From assembly GCF_007097265.1 (NCBI RefSeq), contig NZ_VJZP01000002.1, positions 1 to 64,000 of the forward strand: a stretch of 64,000 nt of DNA, in the 5' to 3' direction. Source of the stretch: Flavobacterium gawalongense. GTDB taxonomy: Bacteria; Bacteroidota; Bacteroidia; Flavobacteriales; Flavobacteriaceae. Under the pieces are notes generated by a model, which was not told the origin of the DNA, made no database searches, and saw only the letters and a list, made by a program, of their open reading frames with translations. Positions within the stretch are counted from its first letter, which is position 1. Every line of letters starts with the position of its first letter. A program made the translations under genes and the position numbers. Below, one piece after another: positions 54,024 to 61,563 of this stretch.

Positions 54024-54434
54024 TTAAAATGTAATATCTGCTAATGAATTGTTTTCCAATATCATGAGTGTATTGTCCCGTACCTCAGTCATTAGCTTAT
54101 GAACGGAACAATTTACCTCATCAATGCAATCATCACATTTTTCATAAAAGTTATGACTCACACAAGGCAAAAGTGCTATAGGTCCTTCAAGAATCCGATA
54201 CACATGAGCCATATTTATATCTTTTGGCTCTTTAATCAGATAATAACCACCACCTTTTCCTTTTTTGGCCCCCAAAAAACCAGAATAGCGTAATAACAGT
54301 AAAATACTTTCTAAAAATTTTATCGAAATATTTTCACTTTTTGCTATATCCGCAATTGGAACCGGGGTTTGGTTCTCTTGGCGCGCCAAAAATGATAAAG
54401 CTTTTATTCCGTATTTAGTCTTTTTTGAAAGCAT
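54024..54434 (-). CDS. Rrf2-family transcriptional regulator
   Basis: A 136-aa regulator of the Rrf2/CymR/IscR type. Winged helix in the first ~80 residues (KKTKYGIKALSFLA, SENISIKFLESILLLLRYSGFLGAKKGKGGGYYLI). Three cysteines, CVSHNFYEKCDDCIDEVNC, lie near residues 91-109. They may sense redox state or bind an iron-sulfur cluster. CymR-type members respond to cysteine status. Its position directly upstream of the sulfate operon on the same strand, 119 bp away, suggests that it controls that operon. Confidence 0.88.
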   Translation of the reverse strand: MLSKKTKYGIKALSFLARQENQTPVPIADIAKSENISIKFLESILLLLRYSGFLGAKKGKGGGYYLIKEPKDINMAHVYRILEGPIALLPCVSHNFYEKCDDCIDEVNCSVHKLMTEVRDNTLMILENNSLADITF

Positions 54435-54555
54435 TTTAAAAAGATATAAGATTGAAGATTAACGATTTTTGATCTCAGATTTTAAAATAATCTGAAGTCT
54501 ACCTGTCTTTTATTGTAACAACAAAAATATACTTTTTGATTTAAGAATAGCGAAT

Positions 54556-54611
54556 GGAGATTAACGATTTTTGAATGCACATCAATCTACAATCAAAAAT
54601 CGTTAATCTCC
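54556..54611. repeat. 19-bp inverted repeat after the sulfhydrylase gene
   Basis: ggagattaacgatttttga (54556-54574) pairs perfectly with its complement (54593-54611) around an 18-nt loop, 12 nt past the stop codon of the sulfhydrylase gene. A further half copy (agattaacgatttttgat) is at 54450-54470. It probably ends transcription. Confidence 0.65.
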
Positions 54612-54623
54612 AATCTGAAATCC

Positions 54624-55796
54624 CTAAGAAAGTGCCTGCTCCAAATCAGCAATTACATCTTTCACTGTTTCCAATCCTACCGAAACACGCACCAAACCTT
54701 CAGTAATTCCTACCGCCAATTTTTCCTCAACAGACAATTTGCTGTGTGTTGTTGAAGCCGGATGCGTCACAATGGTTTTAGCATCTCCAATGTTGGCCGA
54801 CAGCGAACATAATTTTATTTTATCCAAAAATGCTCGACCAGCTTCAATACCTCCTTTGATTTCAAAAGCAATAATATTACCTCCCAAAAGCATCTGTTTT
54901 TTAGCGATTTCATATTTTGGATGCGATTTCAAGAATGGATATTTCACACTATTCACATTCGGATGACCTTCTAAAAACTCAGCTACTTTCAAAGCATTCT
55001 CGCAATGTCTTTCTACGCGGATTACCAAAGTCTCTAAACTTTTAGACAATACCCAAGCATTAAACGGCGATAAAGCGGGCCCTGTATTTCTGGAAAACAA
55101 ATAAATTTGACGAATCAATGCAGCGTCTCCAACAGTAATTCCTCCTAAAACACGTCCTTGTCCGTCCATCAATTTGGTAGCCGAATGAACCACTAAATGT
55201 GCTCCGTATTTAATCGGTTGCTGAATGTATGGAGTTGCAAAGCAGTTGTCGATGATCAAAATCAAATTGTGTTTTTTGGCAATATCACCCAACAATTGCA
55301 AATCAATTACATCTACACCAGGATTGGTTGGCGTTTCCGCATACAATATTTTAGTATTGGGTTTGATAAAACTCTCGATAGTTTCCGGCTGATTAATATC
55401 AAAATACGAAGTTTCAATATTCCACTTTGGAAAATAAGTCATAAACAAAGCGTGAGTTGAACCAAAAACACTACTTGCAGAAACGATATGATCACCTGAA
55501 CTCAACAAAGCTGCAAACGTAGAATAGATTGCTGCCATTCCTGTAGCGAAAGCATAACCCGCATCGGCACCTTCCATTTTGCAAACCTTTTCTACAAATT
55601 CTGTAGTATTGGGGTTGCTAAAACGGCTGTAAATATTACGCTCTTTTTCTTCCGTAAAAGAAGCTCTCATATCTTCGGCATCCTCAAATACAAAACTAGA
55701 TGACAAATACAAAGGCGTAGAATGCTCCTGATATTGTGATCTTTCTAATTGGGTGCGTATCGCTTGGGTTTCAAAACCAAAATCTTGTTCGTTCAT
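54624..55796 (-). CDS. Cys/Met gamma-synthase family enzyme, sulfhydrylase-like
   Basis: A 390-aa PLP enzyme of the Cys/Met metabolism family. The sequence fits O-acyl-homoserine sulfhydrylase (MetZ type), which makes homocysteine from acylated homoserine and sulfide; cystathionine gamma-synthase or lyase is also possible. YSRFSNPNTTEFVEKVCKMEGAD, AETPTNPGVDVIDL, the PLP lysine in VVHSATKLMDGQGRVLGG near residue 205, and THPASTTHSKLS are typical. In context it would join sulfide from the cys operon with acetylhomoserine from MetX. Confidence 0.87.
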   Translation of the reverse strand: MNEQDFGFETQAIRTQLERSQYQEHSTPLYLSSSFVFEDAEDMRASFTEEKERNIYSRFSNPNTTEFVEKVCKMEGADAGYAFATGMAAIYSTFAALLSSGDHIVSASSVFGSTHALFMTYFPKWNIETSYFDINQPETIESFIKPNTKILYAETPTNPGVDVIDLQLLGDIAKKHNLILIIDNCFATPYIQQPIKYGAHLVVHSATKLMDGQGRVLGGITVGDAALIRQIYLFSRNTGPALSPFNAWVLSKSLETLVIRVERHCENALKVAEFLEGHPNVNSVKYPFLKSHPKYEIAKKQMLLGGNIIAFEIKGGIEAGRAFLDKIKLCSLSANIGDAKTIVTHPASTTHSKLSVEEKLAVGITEGLVRVSVGLETVKDVIADLEQALS

Positions 55797-55867
55797 TTTA
55801 TTTTTTAGTTTAAAGTTTAAGTTTTAAAGTTGTTGGAATCGCAAAATACCAACAACTTTTATTTAAA

Positions 55868-56293
55868 CTATAATGATTTATTATTCAAAACTACTTTATA
55901 ATGTATCGTTGCGTTTGGCTCCAATGTTTTTGAAACCGAACAATATTTCTCGAAAGAAAGTTGTGCTGCTCTTGCTGCTTTTTCTTCATTAATTGGACCT
56001 TCCAGATAAAACACAATATGAATATCCTTGAATGGTTTTGCCTCTCCTACTTGAACGCGCTCCCCTTCAACCTCAGCTTTGAAAGAGGTAATTTCTTGTC
56101 TTTGTTTTTTAAGTATCGAAATCATATCAATGGCGCTACAACCTGCAACACCCATTAATACTAATTCCATAGGACTAGCCCCCATATTATCTCCCCCAAA
56201 TTCAGGTCGACTATCTACATTTACTATATGTCCACGTTCGTTTTTTAATTCAAAGTGAAAGTTGTCGTTTACTCTGTCTAATGTTATTTTCAT
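55868..56293 (-). CDS. OsmC-family protein
   Basis: A 141-aa OsmC/YhfA-type protein; relatives include thiol peroxidases that remove organic hydroperoxides, although the YhfA branch is not clearly characterised. The two family cysteines are in GVAGCSAIDMISIL and FEKYCSVSKTL. GGDNMGASPMELVLMGVAGC is the hallmark. The ATG at 56293 (MKITLDRV) is chosen; an in-frame TTG five codons upstream lies in a repeat. It is upstream of the sulfhydrylase gene. Confidence 0.9.
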   Translation of the reverse strand: MKITLDRVNDNFHFELKNERGHIVNVDSRPEFGGDNMGASPMELVLMGVAGCSAIDMISILKKQRQEITSFKAEVEGERVQVGEAKPFKDIHIVFYLEGPINEEKAARAAQLSFEKYCSVSKTLEPNATIHYKVVLNNKSL

Positions 56294-56296
56294 TTT

Positions 56297-56331
56297 TCCC
56301 CTCCCCAACCCTCCCCGAAGGGAAGGGAGCC
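56297..56331 (+). repeat. GC-rich junction palindrome, copy 13
   Basis: cccctccccaaccctccccgaagggaagggag, only 4 nt upstream of the OsmC-like start codon, so its GGGGAGGGG end could act as a ribosome binding site. Confidence 0.85.
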
Positions 56332-56370
56332 AAGACTGGAGGCAGTCCCTTTTTTAATTATTTATATTTT

Positions 56371-56727
56371 TTATAACACGAATAGAAAAAGTAATACTGA
56401 AATAAGCCAGAATATAAAATTAAACCAACCATCTATAAACAAAGACTTATCCATTGTCCAAAAGGTATCAACACTATTTCTTTCATATTTTAAGTAGAAT
56501 AATTTACTTAAAACATAATATACAAACTGTGCAATCAATGGTATAAATAATGAATTAACAGCTGTATTTTTTGCAAAACCAATACAAAAACATATTAAAG
56601 CTATTAAAAACAATATCATATTTAAAATTAATAGTTTAAAAAACCATTCTTTATTATCTAATTTACTTTTATCAAATAAAAACAGAATTAAAACATTCAT
56701 TCCAATTATAATAAAAATGACATTCAT
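56371..56727 (-). CDS. Four-helix membrane protein, unknown
   Basis: A 118-aa protein with about four membrane helices (MNVIFIIIGMNVLILFLF, LLILNMILFLIALICFCIGFA, SLFIPLIAQFVYYVL, GWFNFIFWLISVLLFLFVL). I do not recognise a family. The ATG at 56727 is preferred; an upstream ATG adds 13 residues that come from an intergenic cagtgatca-type repeat. Its base composition is more AT-rich than its neighbours, which could mean recent gain or weak constraint. It lies between thrA and the OsmC gene. Confidence 0.6.
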   Translation of the reverse strand: MNVIFIIIGMNVLILFLFDKSKLDNKEWFFKLLILNMILFLIALICFCIGFAKNTAVNSLFIPLIAQFVYYVLSKLFYLKYERNSVDTFWTMDKSLFIDGWFNFIFWLISVLLFLFVL

Positions 56728-56778
56728 ATTATATGCTTTTTTTACTGAACACTCAAAACTGATCACTGATCACTTTAA

Positions 56779-59193
56779 TTACCCTTTATCCGATAATCTC
56801 AAAATATCCCCAAAAACGCCTCTCGCCGTCACAGCTGATCCAGCTCCTGCGCCTTGAATTACAATGGGTCTGTCACCATACGATTCCGTGTAAATTTCGA
56901 AGAAAGAGTCAGAACCTTTCAATCCCCCTAAAGCCGTATCCGAAGGTACCGAAACTAATTTCACTTCTAGATTCCCTTTGTCGTTTTGCAAATCACCTGA
57001 TAATTCACCTATGTATCGCAACACGTGATTTGGTTTTTGTTCGCTTTTAATTTTATCATAAATAGGATCAAACTCCTTCAATTTATTCAGAAAATCAGAA
57101 ACATCCCCTTCACGTAAATGCTCTGGAATTAAATTCTGAATGTTGATTTCTTCAAATTCATTTTGCAAATCTAATTCTCTTGCCAAAATTAATAATTTTC
57201 TACCAACATCATTCCCACACAAATCTTCTCTTGGGTCTGGTTCCGTATATCCATTATCAATCGCTTCTTTCAATATTTCACTAAACGGCGCCTCTTTTGC
57301 AGAAAAATTATTGAACAAATAACTCAATGTTCCCGAAAAAACCCCTTTAATCTTCGTGATATTTTCTCCTGAAAGATGCAATAATTTTATCGTGTCTATC
57401 AGTGGTAATCCCGCTCCTACATTGGTTTCATACAAATAACTCTTTTGATTATCCGCTAATACTTTTCGCAATTTTTTATAAAAACTATAACTTAATGTAT
57501 TCGCCACTTTATTAGAAGAAATCAAATCAAAACCATTCTCTATCAAAGGAATATAATTTTCTACAAATACAGCACTTGCCGTGTTATCAATAGCAATTAA
57601 ATTCTCTAAGTGATGCTCATTTGCGTAAGCGATAACATCATCAATTGTATACGAAAACCCATTATTCTGGATTTCATTTTTCCAATTTGGAGTGACGCTG
57701 TTTTTATTTAAAAGCACATTTTTAGAATTTGCAATTGCAAAAACATTCAGTTTTATATCTTTTCTTTTCTCAATAGCCGCAGCTGATTCCAGTATTTGGT
57801 TAATCAAAGTTCCACCTACCAATCCATGTCCAAAAATGGCAATATTAATTTTCTTAGAAACTCCAAAAATCTCCCCGTGAATCACATTTAGTGCTTTGTG
57901 AAGTTGCGATTTTTTAACCACTAAACTCACATTTTTACCCGTAACTGTGTTATTGAAAAGTATAGGGACAATTTTATTTTTTATCAATGCCGTATAAGGC
58001 TTATGGAACGTACTCAAATCCTGACCAATGATAGAAATCACCGACACATTATCAGTAACCGTGATTTTATTCACATCCTTCGAGTAGAAATCATTTTCGA
58101 ATTCTTTCTCTAATTCAATCATTGCTTTCGTCGCTTTATCGGCATCAACAACCAATCCAATTCCTCTTTCTGAAGAACCTTGAGAAATAATACTTACGCT
58201 GATATCATTGTCGCCCATTACTCTAAAAATACGAGCATCAACTCCAGTTTTTCCAAGCAATCCCCTTCCTTCCAGATTTACCAGCGACACATTTTCAAGA
58301 ACTGAAAGCGTTTTGATTCCGGCCGCATTTGAATTTGAAGTGATTAATGTCCCTTTATTTTCGTGATTGAACGTATTTAAAATACGAAGCGGAATGTTTT
58401 TTTCCAATAAAGGAATAATCGTTTTGGCATGAAGTATCGTTGCTCCAAAATTAGCCAATTCATTCGCCTCGTTAAAAGTCAAATGATCTATTTTTTTAGC
58501 ATCAGGAACTAAATCCGGGTTGGCTGTATAAATTCCGTCAACATGCGTGTAATTCTGAAGTTCTTCGGCATCTATATAATTAGCGATCAATGAAGCGGTA
58601 TAATTACTGCCGTTTCTTCCTAAAGTCGTCGTGTCGTTCTTACTATTTGAACCTATAAAACCGGCAACCACATTTACGGTTGTTCCGTTATTTTGTTTGA
58701 AATAATTGATTACGTTTTTCTTCGAAAGTTGTTCCAAGGGTTGTGCGTCTCCAAATTTCGAATCCGTTTTAATTAATTCTCTTGTATCTGCAAAACGCGC
58801 ATTTACTCCATTTTTAATTAAAATAGCCGTCAGTAATTTTGCAGAAAGCAACTCTCCTTTTGAAAGCACTTGATCTTTAATTTTATTACTGTAATCACCA
58901 ATTAAACTTACGCCTTCAAAAAGTTTTTCAAGGACATTAAATTCTTCCGATAAATCAACTTCTTGATAATCGTCTTGCTGGTATTTTTTGAAATCTTCAA
59001 ATAGTGCTTTATAATTACCATTTTTAGAGGCAACTCCTAAAATTTCTTCTAATTCATCTGTAGCATTTCCTCTTGCCGAAACCACTATAGCTATTTTTTC
59101 TCCTTGATTTACTTTATCAGTAATAATAGCGACTACTTTGTTTATTCCCTCGCCATTCGATAAAGATTTACCTCCAAATTTTAATATTTTCAT
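56779..59193 (-). CDS. thrA: Bifunctional aspartate kinase / homoserine dehydrogenase
   Basis: Catalyses the first and third steps from aspartate to homoserine. 804 aa. Kinase part (about 1-290): MKILKFGGKSLSN, TTLGRNGSNYTASLIANYI. Two ACT domains follow (LEGRGLLGKTGVDARIFRVMGDNDISVSIISQGSSERGIGLVV, about 305-450). Dehydrogenase part (about 460-804): NIAIFGHGLVGGTLINQI, YETNVGAGLPLIDTIK, GYTEPDPREDLCGNDVGRKLLILARE. It lies 26 bp after metX in the same operon, so homoserine synthesis and acylation are coregulated. Confidence 0.95.
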   Translation of the reverse strand: MKILKFGGKSLSNGEGINKVVAIITDKVNQGEKIAIVVSARGNATDELEEILGVASKNGNYKALFEDFKKYQQDDYQEVDLSEEFNVLEKLFEGVSLIGDYSNKIKDQVLSKGELLSAKLLTAILIKNGVNARFADTRELIKTDSKFGDAQPLEQLSKKNVINYFKQNNGTTVNVVAGFIGSNSKNDTTTLGRNGSNYTASLIANYIDAEELQNYTHVDGIYTANPDLVPDAKKIDHLTFNEANELANFGATILHAKTIIPLLEKNIPLRILNTFNHENKGTLITSNSNAAGIKTLSVLENVSLVNLEGRGLLGKTGVDARIFRVMGDNDISVSIISQGSSERGIGLVVDADKATKAMIELEKEFENDFYSKDVNKITVTDNVSVISIIGQDLSTFHKPYTALIKNKIVPILFNNTVTGKNVSLVVKKSQLHKALNVIHGEIFGVSKKINIAIFGHGLVGGTLINQILESAAAIEKRKDIKLNVFAIANSKNVLLNKNSVTPNWKNEIQNNGFSYTIDDVIAYANEHHLENLIAIDNTASAVFVENYIPLIENGFDLISSNKVANTLSYSFYKKLRKVLADNQKSYLYETNVGAGLPLIDTIKLLHLSGENITKIKGVFSGTLSYLFNNFSAKEAPFSEILKEAIDNGYTEPDPREDLCGNDVGRKLLILARELDLQNEFEEINIQNLIPEHLREGDVSDFLNKLKEFDPIYDKIKSEQKPNHVLRYIGELSGDLQNDKGNLEVKLVSVPSDTALGGLKGSDSFFEIYTESYGDRPIVIQGAGAGSAVTARGVFGDILRLSDKG

Positions 59194-59219
59194 TGTGTAT
59201 GTTTTATATGGTGTCGCCC

Positions 59220-60188
59220 CTAAAAAATGGAGGCAAGCAAATTGTCTAATTGTTCGTATTCTATCAAAAAAGCATCATGTCCGTGAATGGAAACAATTTC
59301 TTGATAGGTGACATTATTTTTATATTTTTTTAATTCCTCATAAGTCGCTCTATTTTCGCTTACCGTAAAAAACAAGTCTGAATCGATTCCAATGATGTGA
59401 ATAGCAGCTTCAATTTTGGATGCTATTTCTTCAAATGACCCACTATTTCGGGTAATATCTATCGTTTTAAGCAATTGATTCATCAATTTATAAGAGGAAA
59501 GTTGGAATCTTTTTTGGAGTTTTTCACCGTGATGACACAACCAGCTTTCAATGTTAAAAATGGCTAATTCCTCATTGGTAGTTCTCTGAAATTTTGACTT
59601 AAAAGATTCTGGAGTTCTATAACAAAGCATCGCATGAATCCGAGCATCTTCAATAGGTTTCGAAGAATTATTGAGAATTTGCTCCTGCAAAAAGCAATTG
59701 GCAATCAACCAATCTGTCGATTTCCAATCCGTCGCGATAGGAATTAAATGTTGTGTGATTTTAGGTTCCAAAGCCGCTATTTCCCAAGCAATTCCGCCAC
59801 CTACTGATCCGCCAATGATAGCGTACAGTTGTTTGATTTTAAGGAAATGAATGCCTTGAATAAAAATTTTCGCAATATCTCTGGTGTTAAAATCCAAATA
59901 ATTTTCAATGATGGTATCATCAAAACCATTTCCAGGAACATTAAAAGCCAGTATCGTGTATTTATTTGTATCTATTGTTTTGTCTTCACCAATTAAATCA
60001 TTCCACCAACCGCTCTCTCCCACAACTTGGGAATTTCCTGTCAATGCATGATTTACCAAAACTATTGGAGCTGTATGTAAAGCTGGACCAAAAACTTGAA
60101 AACTTAAGTTTAAGGTAGCATAAAAAGCCCCACTTTCGGTGGTGAAATTTTGTAATGTAATAGATGTTGGTTTATTTTCCAATTTCAA
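59220..60188 (-). CDS. metX: Homoserine O-acetyltransferase
   Basis: Alpha/beta-hydrolase-fold enzyme that acetylates homoserine, committing it to methionine. 322 aa. Nucleophile Ser128 in IIGGSVGGGIAWE; acid in GIDSDLFFT; His in IHGHDAFLIEY. VLVNHALTGNSQVVGES is typical of MetX. The start codon appears to be TTG, as no in-frame ATG is near. It is first of metX-thrA, behind a SAM-I riboswitch and a long leader. Confidence 0.93.
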   Translation of the reverse strand: MKLENKPTSITLQNFTTESGAFYATLNLSFQVFGPALHTAPIVLVNHALTGNSQVVGESGWWNDLIGEDKTIDTNKYTILAFNVPGNGFDDTIIENYLDFNTRDIAKIFIQGIHFLKIKQLYAIIGGSVGGGIAWEIAALEPKITQHLIPIATDWKSTDWLIANCFLQEQILNNSSKPIEDARIHAMLCYRTPESFKSKFQRTTNEELAIFNIESWLCHHGEKLQKRFQLSSYKLMNQLLKTIDITRNSGSFEEIASKIEAAIHIIGIDSDLFFTVSENRATYEELKKYKNNVTYQEIVSIHGHDAFLIEYEQLDNLLASIF

Positions 60189-60262
60189 ATCTTTTATGAT
60201 TTTTGATTTGTGTCTGGAAATATTAGAAAGAAAGCTAGAAGTAAACTAGAAGAATTCTTTGT

Positions 60263-60384
60263 GTTATCTTTCCTTTAGATTCTGAAACAAATTCAGAACA
60301 AAGGTAGAATGTAGCACCTTCTTCGATTTACCGAAGGGTTGCTAAGGCTTCATCGGGTCTAATCCCTCTGCCTTTCTTTATAAC
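60263..60384 (-). promoter_or_regulatory. SAM-I riboswitch upstream of metX
   Basis: On the minus strand: GTTAT (P1 5', 60380-60384), AGGCAGAGGGA, GACCCGATGAAGCCTTAGCAACCC, AAGGTGCTACATTC and ATAAC (P1 3', 60263-60267), an S-box aptamer. The last arm is extended by CCTTTG-TTCTGAA-TTTG-TTTCAGAA-TCTAAAGG, a copy of a palindrome found elsewhere. It should reduce metX-thrA expression when SAM is abundant. The metX start is 75 nt downstream; no clear terminator with a U run follows, so the control may be at another level. Confidence 0.95.
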
Positions 60385-60390
60385 ATTTCA

Positions 60391-60640
60391 ATACGTTTTT
60401 GAACTTAAAGGCACAAATTAACTACTATTTTTTTTAACAACCAAATTTTATGAGAATTGATTCTAATTGTTTCATTGAAAAACAATCTAAAAAACAACTC
60501 GCAATTGTTTTTACGACGAAGGAATGCCCCATTATGTGGATTTTATCCTTCGCCGAAATAACAACGTCGACCAACAGTCTCACGGAATCAAAACCGATAT
60601 TACAATTCGATTTTTTAAATAAAAAGTTCTTCATTTTCCT
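60391..60640. other. Leader segment between small frames and riboswitch
   Basis: A ~250-bp part of the metX leader. It holds a diverged copy of the cgacgaagga..tccttcg palindrome (60519-60567) and otherwise nothing recognisable. Confidence 0.45.
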
Positions 60641-60824
60641 TTGAATACATTAGAAAAAGCAAAGAATTTGGCACCATCTTTTGCGCTAAAGGATCGTTTT
60701 TTGACACTTCAAATCTTGGATGAATCAATTCGTTTTTTGAATCGTTACTGTTTTCTGTTTTGTTCCTGAAACTAAAGTTTTTTAGCAACCGAAAGGTCCT
60801 TGGGAAATATTTTGATGCTCTCAT
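60615..60824 (-). CDS. Doubtful 69-aa reading frame in the metX leader
   Basis: An ATG frame of 69 codons (MRASKYFPRTFRLLKNFSFRN...) on the minus strand, within the metX leader. It is basic at the start (FPRTFRLLKNFSFRNK) and polar after, with no membrane helix or known domain. No ribosome binding site is visible. It could be a small leader protein, the remains of a gene, or chance. It shares its strand and transcript with metX, which is the main reason to record it. Confidence 0.25.
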   Translation of the reverse strand: MRASKYFPRTFRLLKNFSFRNKTENSNDSKNELIHPRFEVSKNDPLAQKMVPNSLLFLMYSKENEELFI

Positions 60825-60867
60825 AATTTTAAGATATTAGCTATTATTTTTTTCTTTTTGTGAATTA

Positions 60868-60889
60868 GATTCTGAAACAAATTCAGAAT
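60868..60889. repeat. Short TTCTGAA palindrome
   Basis: gattctgaaacaaattcagaat, nearly identical to the arm inside the metX riboswitch 480 nt away and related to the one at 21295-21319. Confidence 0.6.
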
Positions 60890-60896
60890 AAATGAA

Positions 60897-60930
60897 AAAA
60901 CCCTTTTAGATACATATCCAAAAGGGTTTT
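60897..60930 (-). terminator. Terminator after the 29-codon frame
   Basis: An 11-bp stem AAAACCCTTTT/AAAAGGGTTTT (60897-60907 with 60920-60930) followed on the minus strand by a U6 run. The 5' arm also contains CTTTTGG (60914-60924 region), which can pair with CCAAAAG (60952-60958), just past the 29-codon frame, as an alternative antiterminator. Confidence 0.78.
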
Positions 60931-60960
60931 AAGTTGTGTTATAAACTTATACTTTTGGAA

Positions 60961-61050
60961 TCAACAGACATGAATACACATAATGGCATTGGCACAAATG
61001 CTGTTTTTGACCTTCGAATTATTTGTTTTCTGTTGATTTAAAATATTCAT
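60961..61050 (-). CDS. 29-aa Cys-containing micro-ORF in metX leader
   Basis: A 29-codon frame beginning MNILNQQKTNN and ending SICANAIMCIHVC followed by TGA. Three Cys and one Met sit in its last eleven residues, with Cys as the final residue. Its stop codon is 2 nt from an arm (CCAAAAG) able to compete with the terminator that follows, the same arrangement as in the pheA leader. I infer a leader peptide that senses cysteine or sulfur status upstream of metX-thrA. Conservation is untested. Confidence 0.55.
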   Translation of the reverse strand: MNILNQQKTNNSKVKNSICANAIMCIHVC

Positions 61051-61099
61051 TTTATTCTTGTTTTTTAGTTTAAAAATTACGACCGATGGATTTCAAAAA

Positions 61100-61128
61100 A
61101 AAAGCCTCCCGTTATCCGGGAGGCTTTT
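61100..61128 (-). terminator. Terminator after the 22-codon frame
   Basis: Minus-strand hairpin AAAAGCCTCCCG/CGGGAGGCTTTT (12 bp, 61100-61111 with 61117-61128) with a 5-nt loop, extended into a U9 run. A strong intrinsic terminator about 25 nt past the 22-codon frame. Confidence 0.9.
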
Positions 61129-61152
61129 GCTATATAAATTTTTAATTTAAAT

Positions 61153-61221
61153 TTAAGCAATAAGCGACCCGCAGGATTCTTCCTGAATGGCTTTTGACAT
61201 ATTGCACACATTAAATTTCAT
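61153..61221 (-). CDS. 22-aa Cys-containing micro-ORF in metX leader
   Basis: A 22-codon frame that starts MKFNVCNMSK and ends ESCGSLIA, with TAA stop. It has two Cys and an internal Met. It starts about 20 nt downstream of a predicted promoter and is followed by a strong terminator. It is the first of two such frame-terminator units in the metX leader. I see no obvious antiterminator here, so it could be a leader peptide or a small protein of its own. Confidence 0.5.
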   Translation of the reverse strand: MKFNVCNMSKAIQEESCGSLIA

Positions 61222-61241
61222 CTTTGTTTTTTTTCTTGTAG

Positions 61242-61272
61242 CAAATATGCTAATTGTTTTTGAATTTTCCAA
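61242..61272 (-). promoter_or_regulatory. Candidate promoter of the metX leader
   Basis: Minus-strand TTG (61270-61272), a 20-bp spacer and CATATTTG (61242-61249), one mismatch from TAnnTTTG. Transcription would start about 15 nt before the 22-codon frame. It is divergent from the metK promoter. Confidence 0.5.
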
Positions 61273-61364
61273 ATAAAATTTAAAAAAAATCAAATCAAAT
61301 CTTTTCTTTTTTATGGATCAAAAAAGCAGGAAATATTTTAACAGCAAAAAAAAGTTAAGATTAA

Positions 61365-61394
61365 TTTGCAATTCAAAATGGTTTCATACATTTG
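61365..61394 (+). promoter_or_regulatory. metK promoter
   Basis: TTG (61365-61367), a 19-bp spacer and TACATTTG (61387-61394), followed by CACCCG. This matches the consensus exactly and resembles the rRNA promoters of this window, including the bases after the -7 box. Confidence 0.8.
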
Positions 61395-61405
61395 CACCCG
61401 AATAC

Positions 61406-61497
61406 AAGAGGAAAAATTTGAACTGATTGCAACCTCTTCATAATGAAACGAATTCATTATGGATACTGAGAATTTTCAGTAGAAAAAATGCTAAAGC
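61406..61497 (+). promoter_or_regulatory. SAM-II-like aptamer in the metK leader
   Basis: The leader starts with a 6-bp stem AAGAGG/CCTCTT (61406-61411 with 61433-61438). Its loop ATTTGAACTGATTGCAACC resembles the SAM-II loop UUUAACC..UUGCAAGC. Two inserted hairpins follow (61439-61461 and 61465-61480), then AATGCTAAAGC, which matches the SAM-II 3' element GCUAAA. I infer a long-loop variant of SAM-II controlling metK. The pseudoknot was not verified. Confidence 0.5.
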
Positions 61498-61563
61498 AGA
61501 AACTCTTCTTTAGTCCTTTTCAGCAATTATTTTTTCTCGCTTAATTTTAAACTAATAATTATT

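Noticed and set aside
1111..56331. GC-rich palindromes as a CRISPR array
   Set aside because: Copies are kilobases apart, without regular spacers or cas genes.
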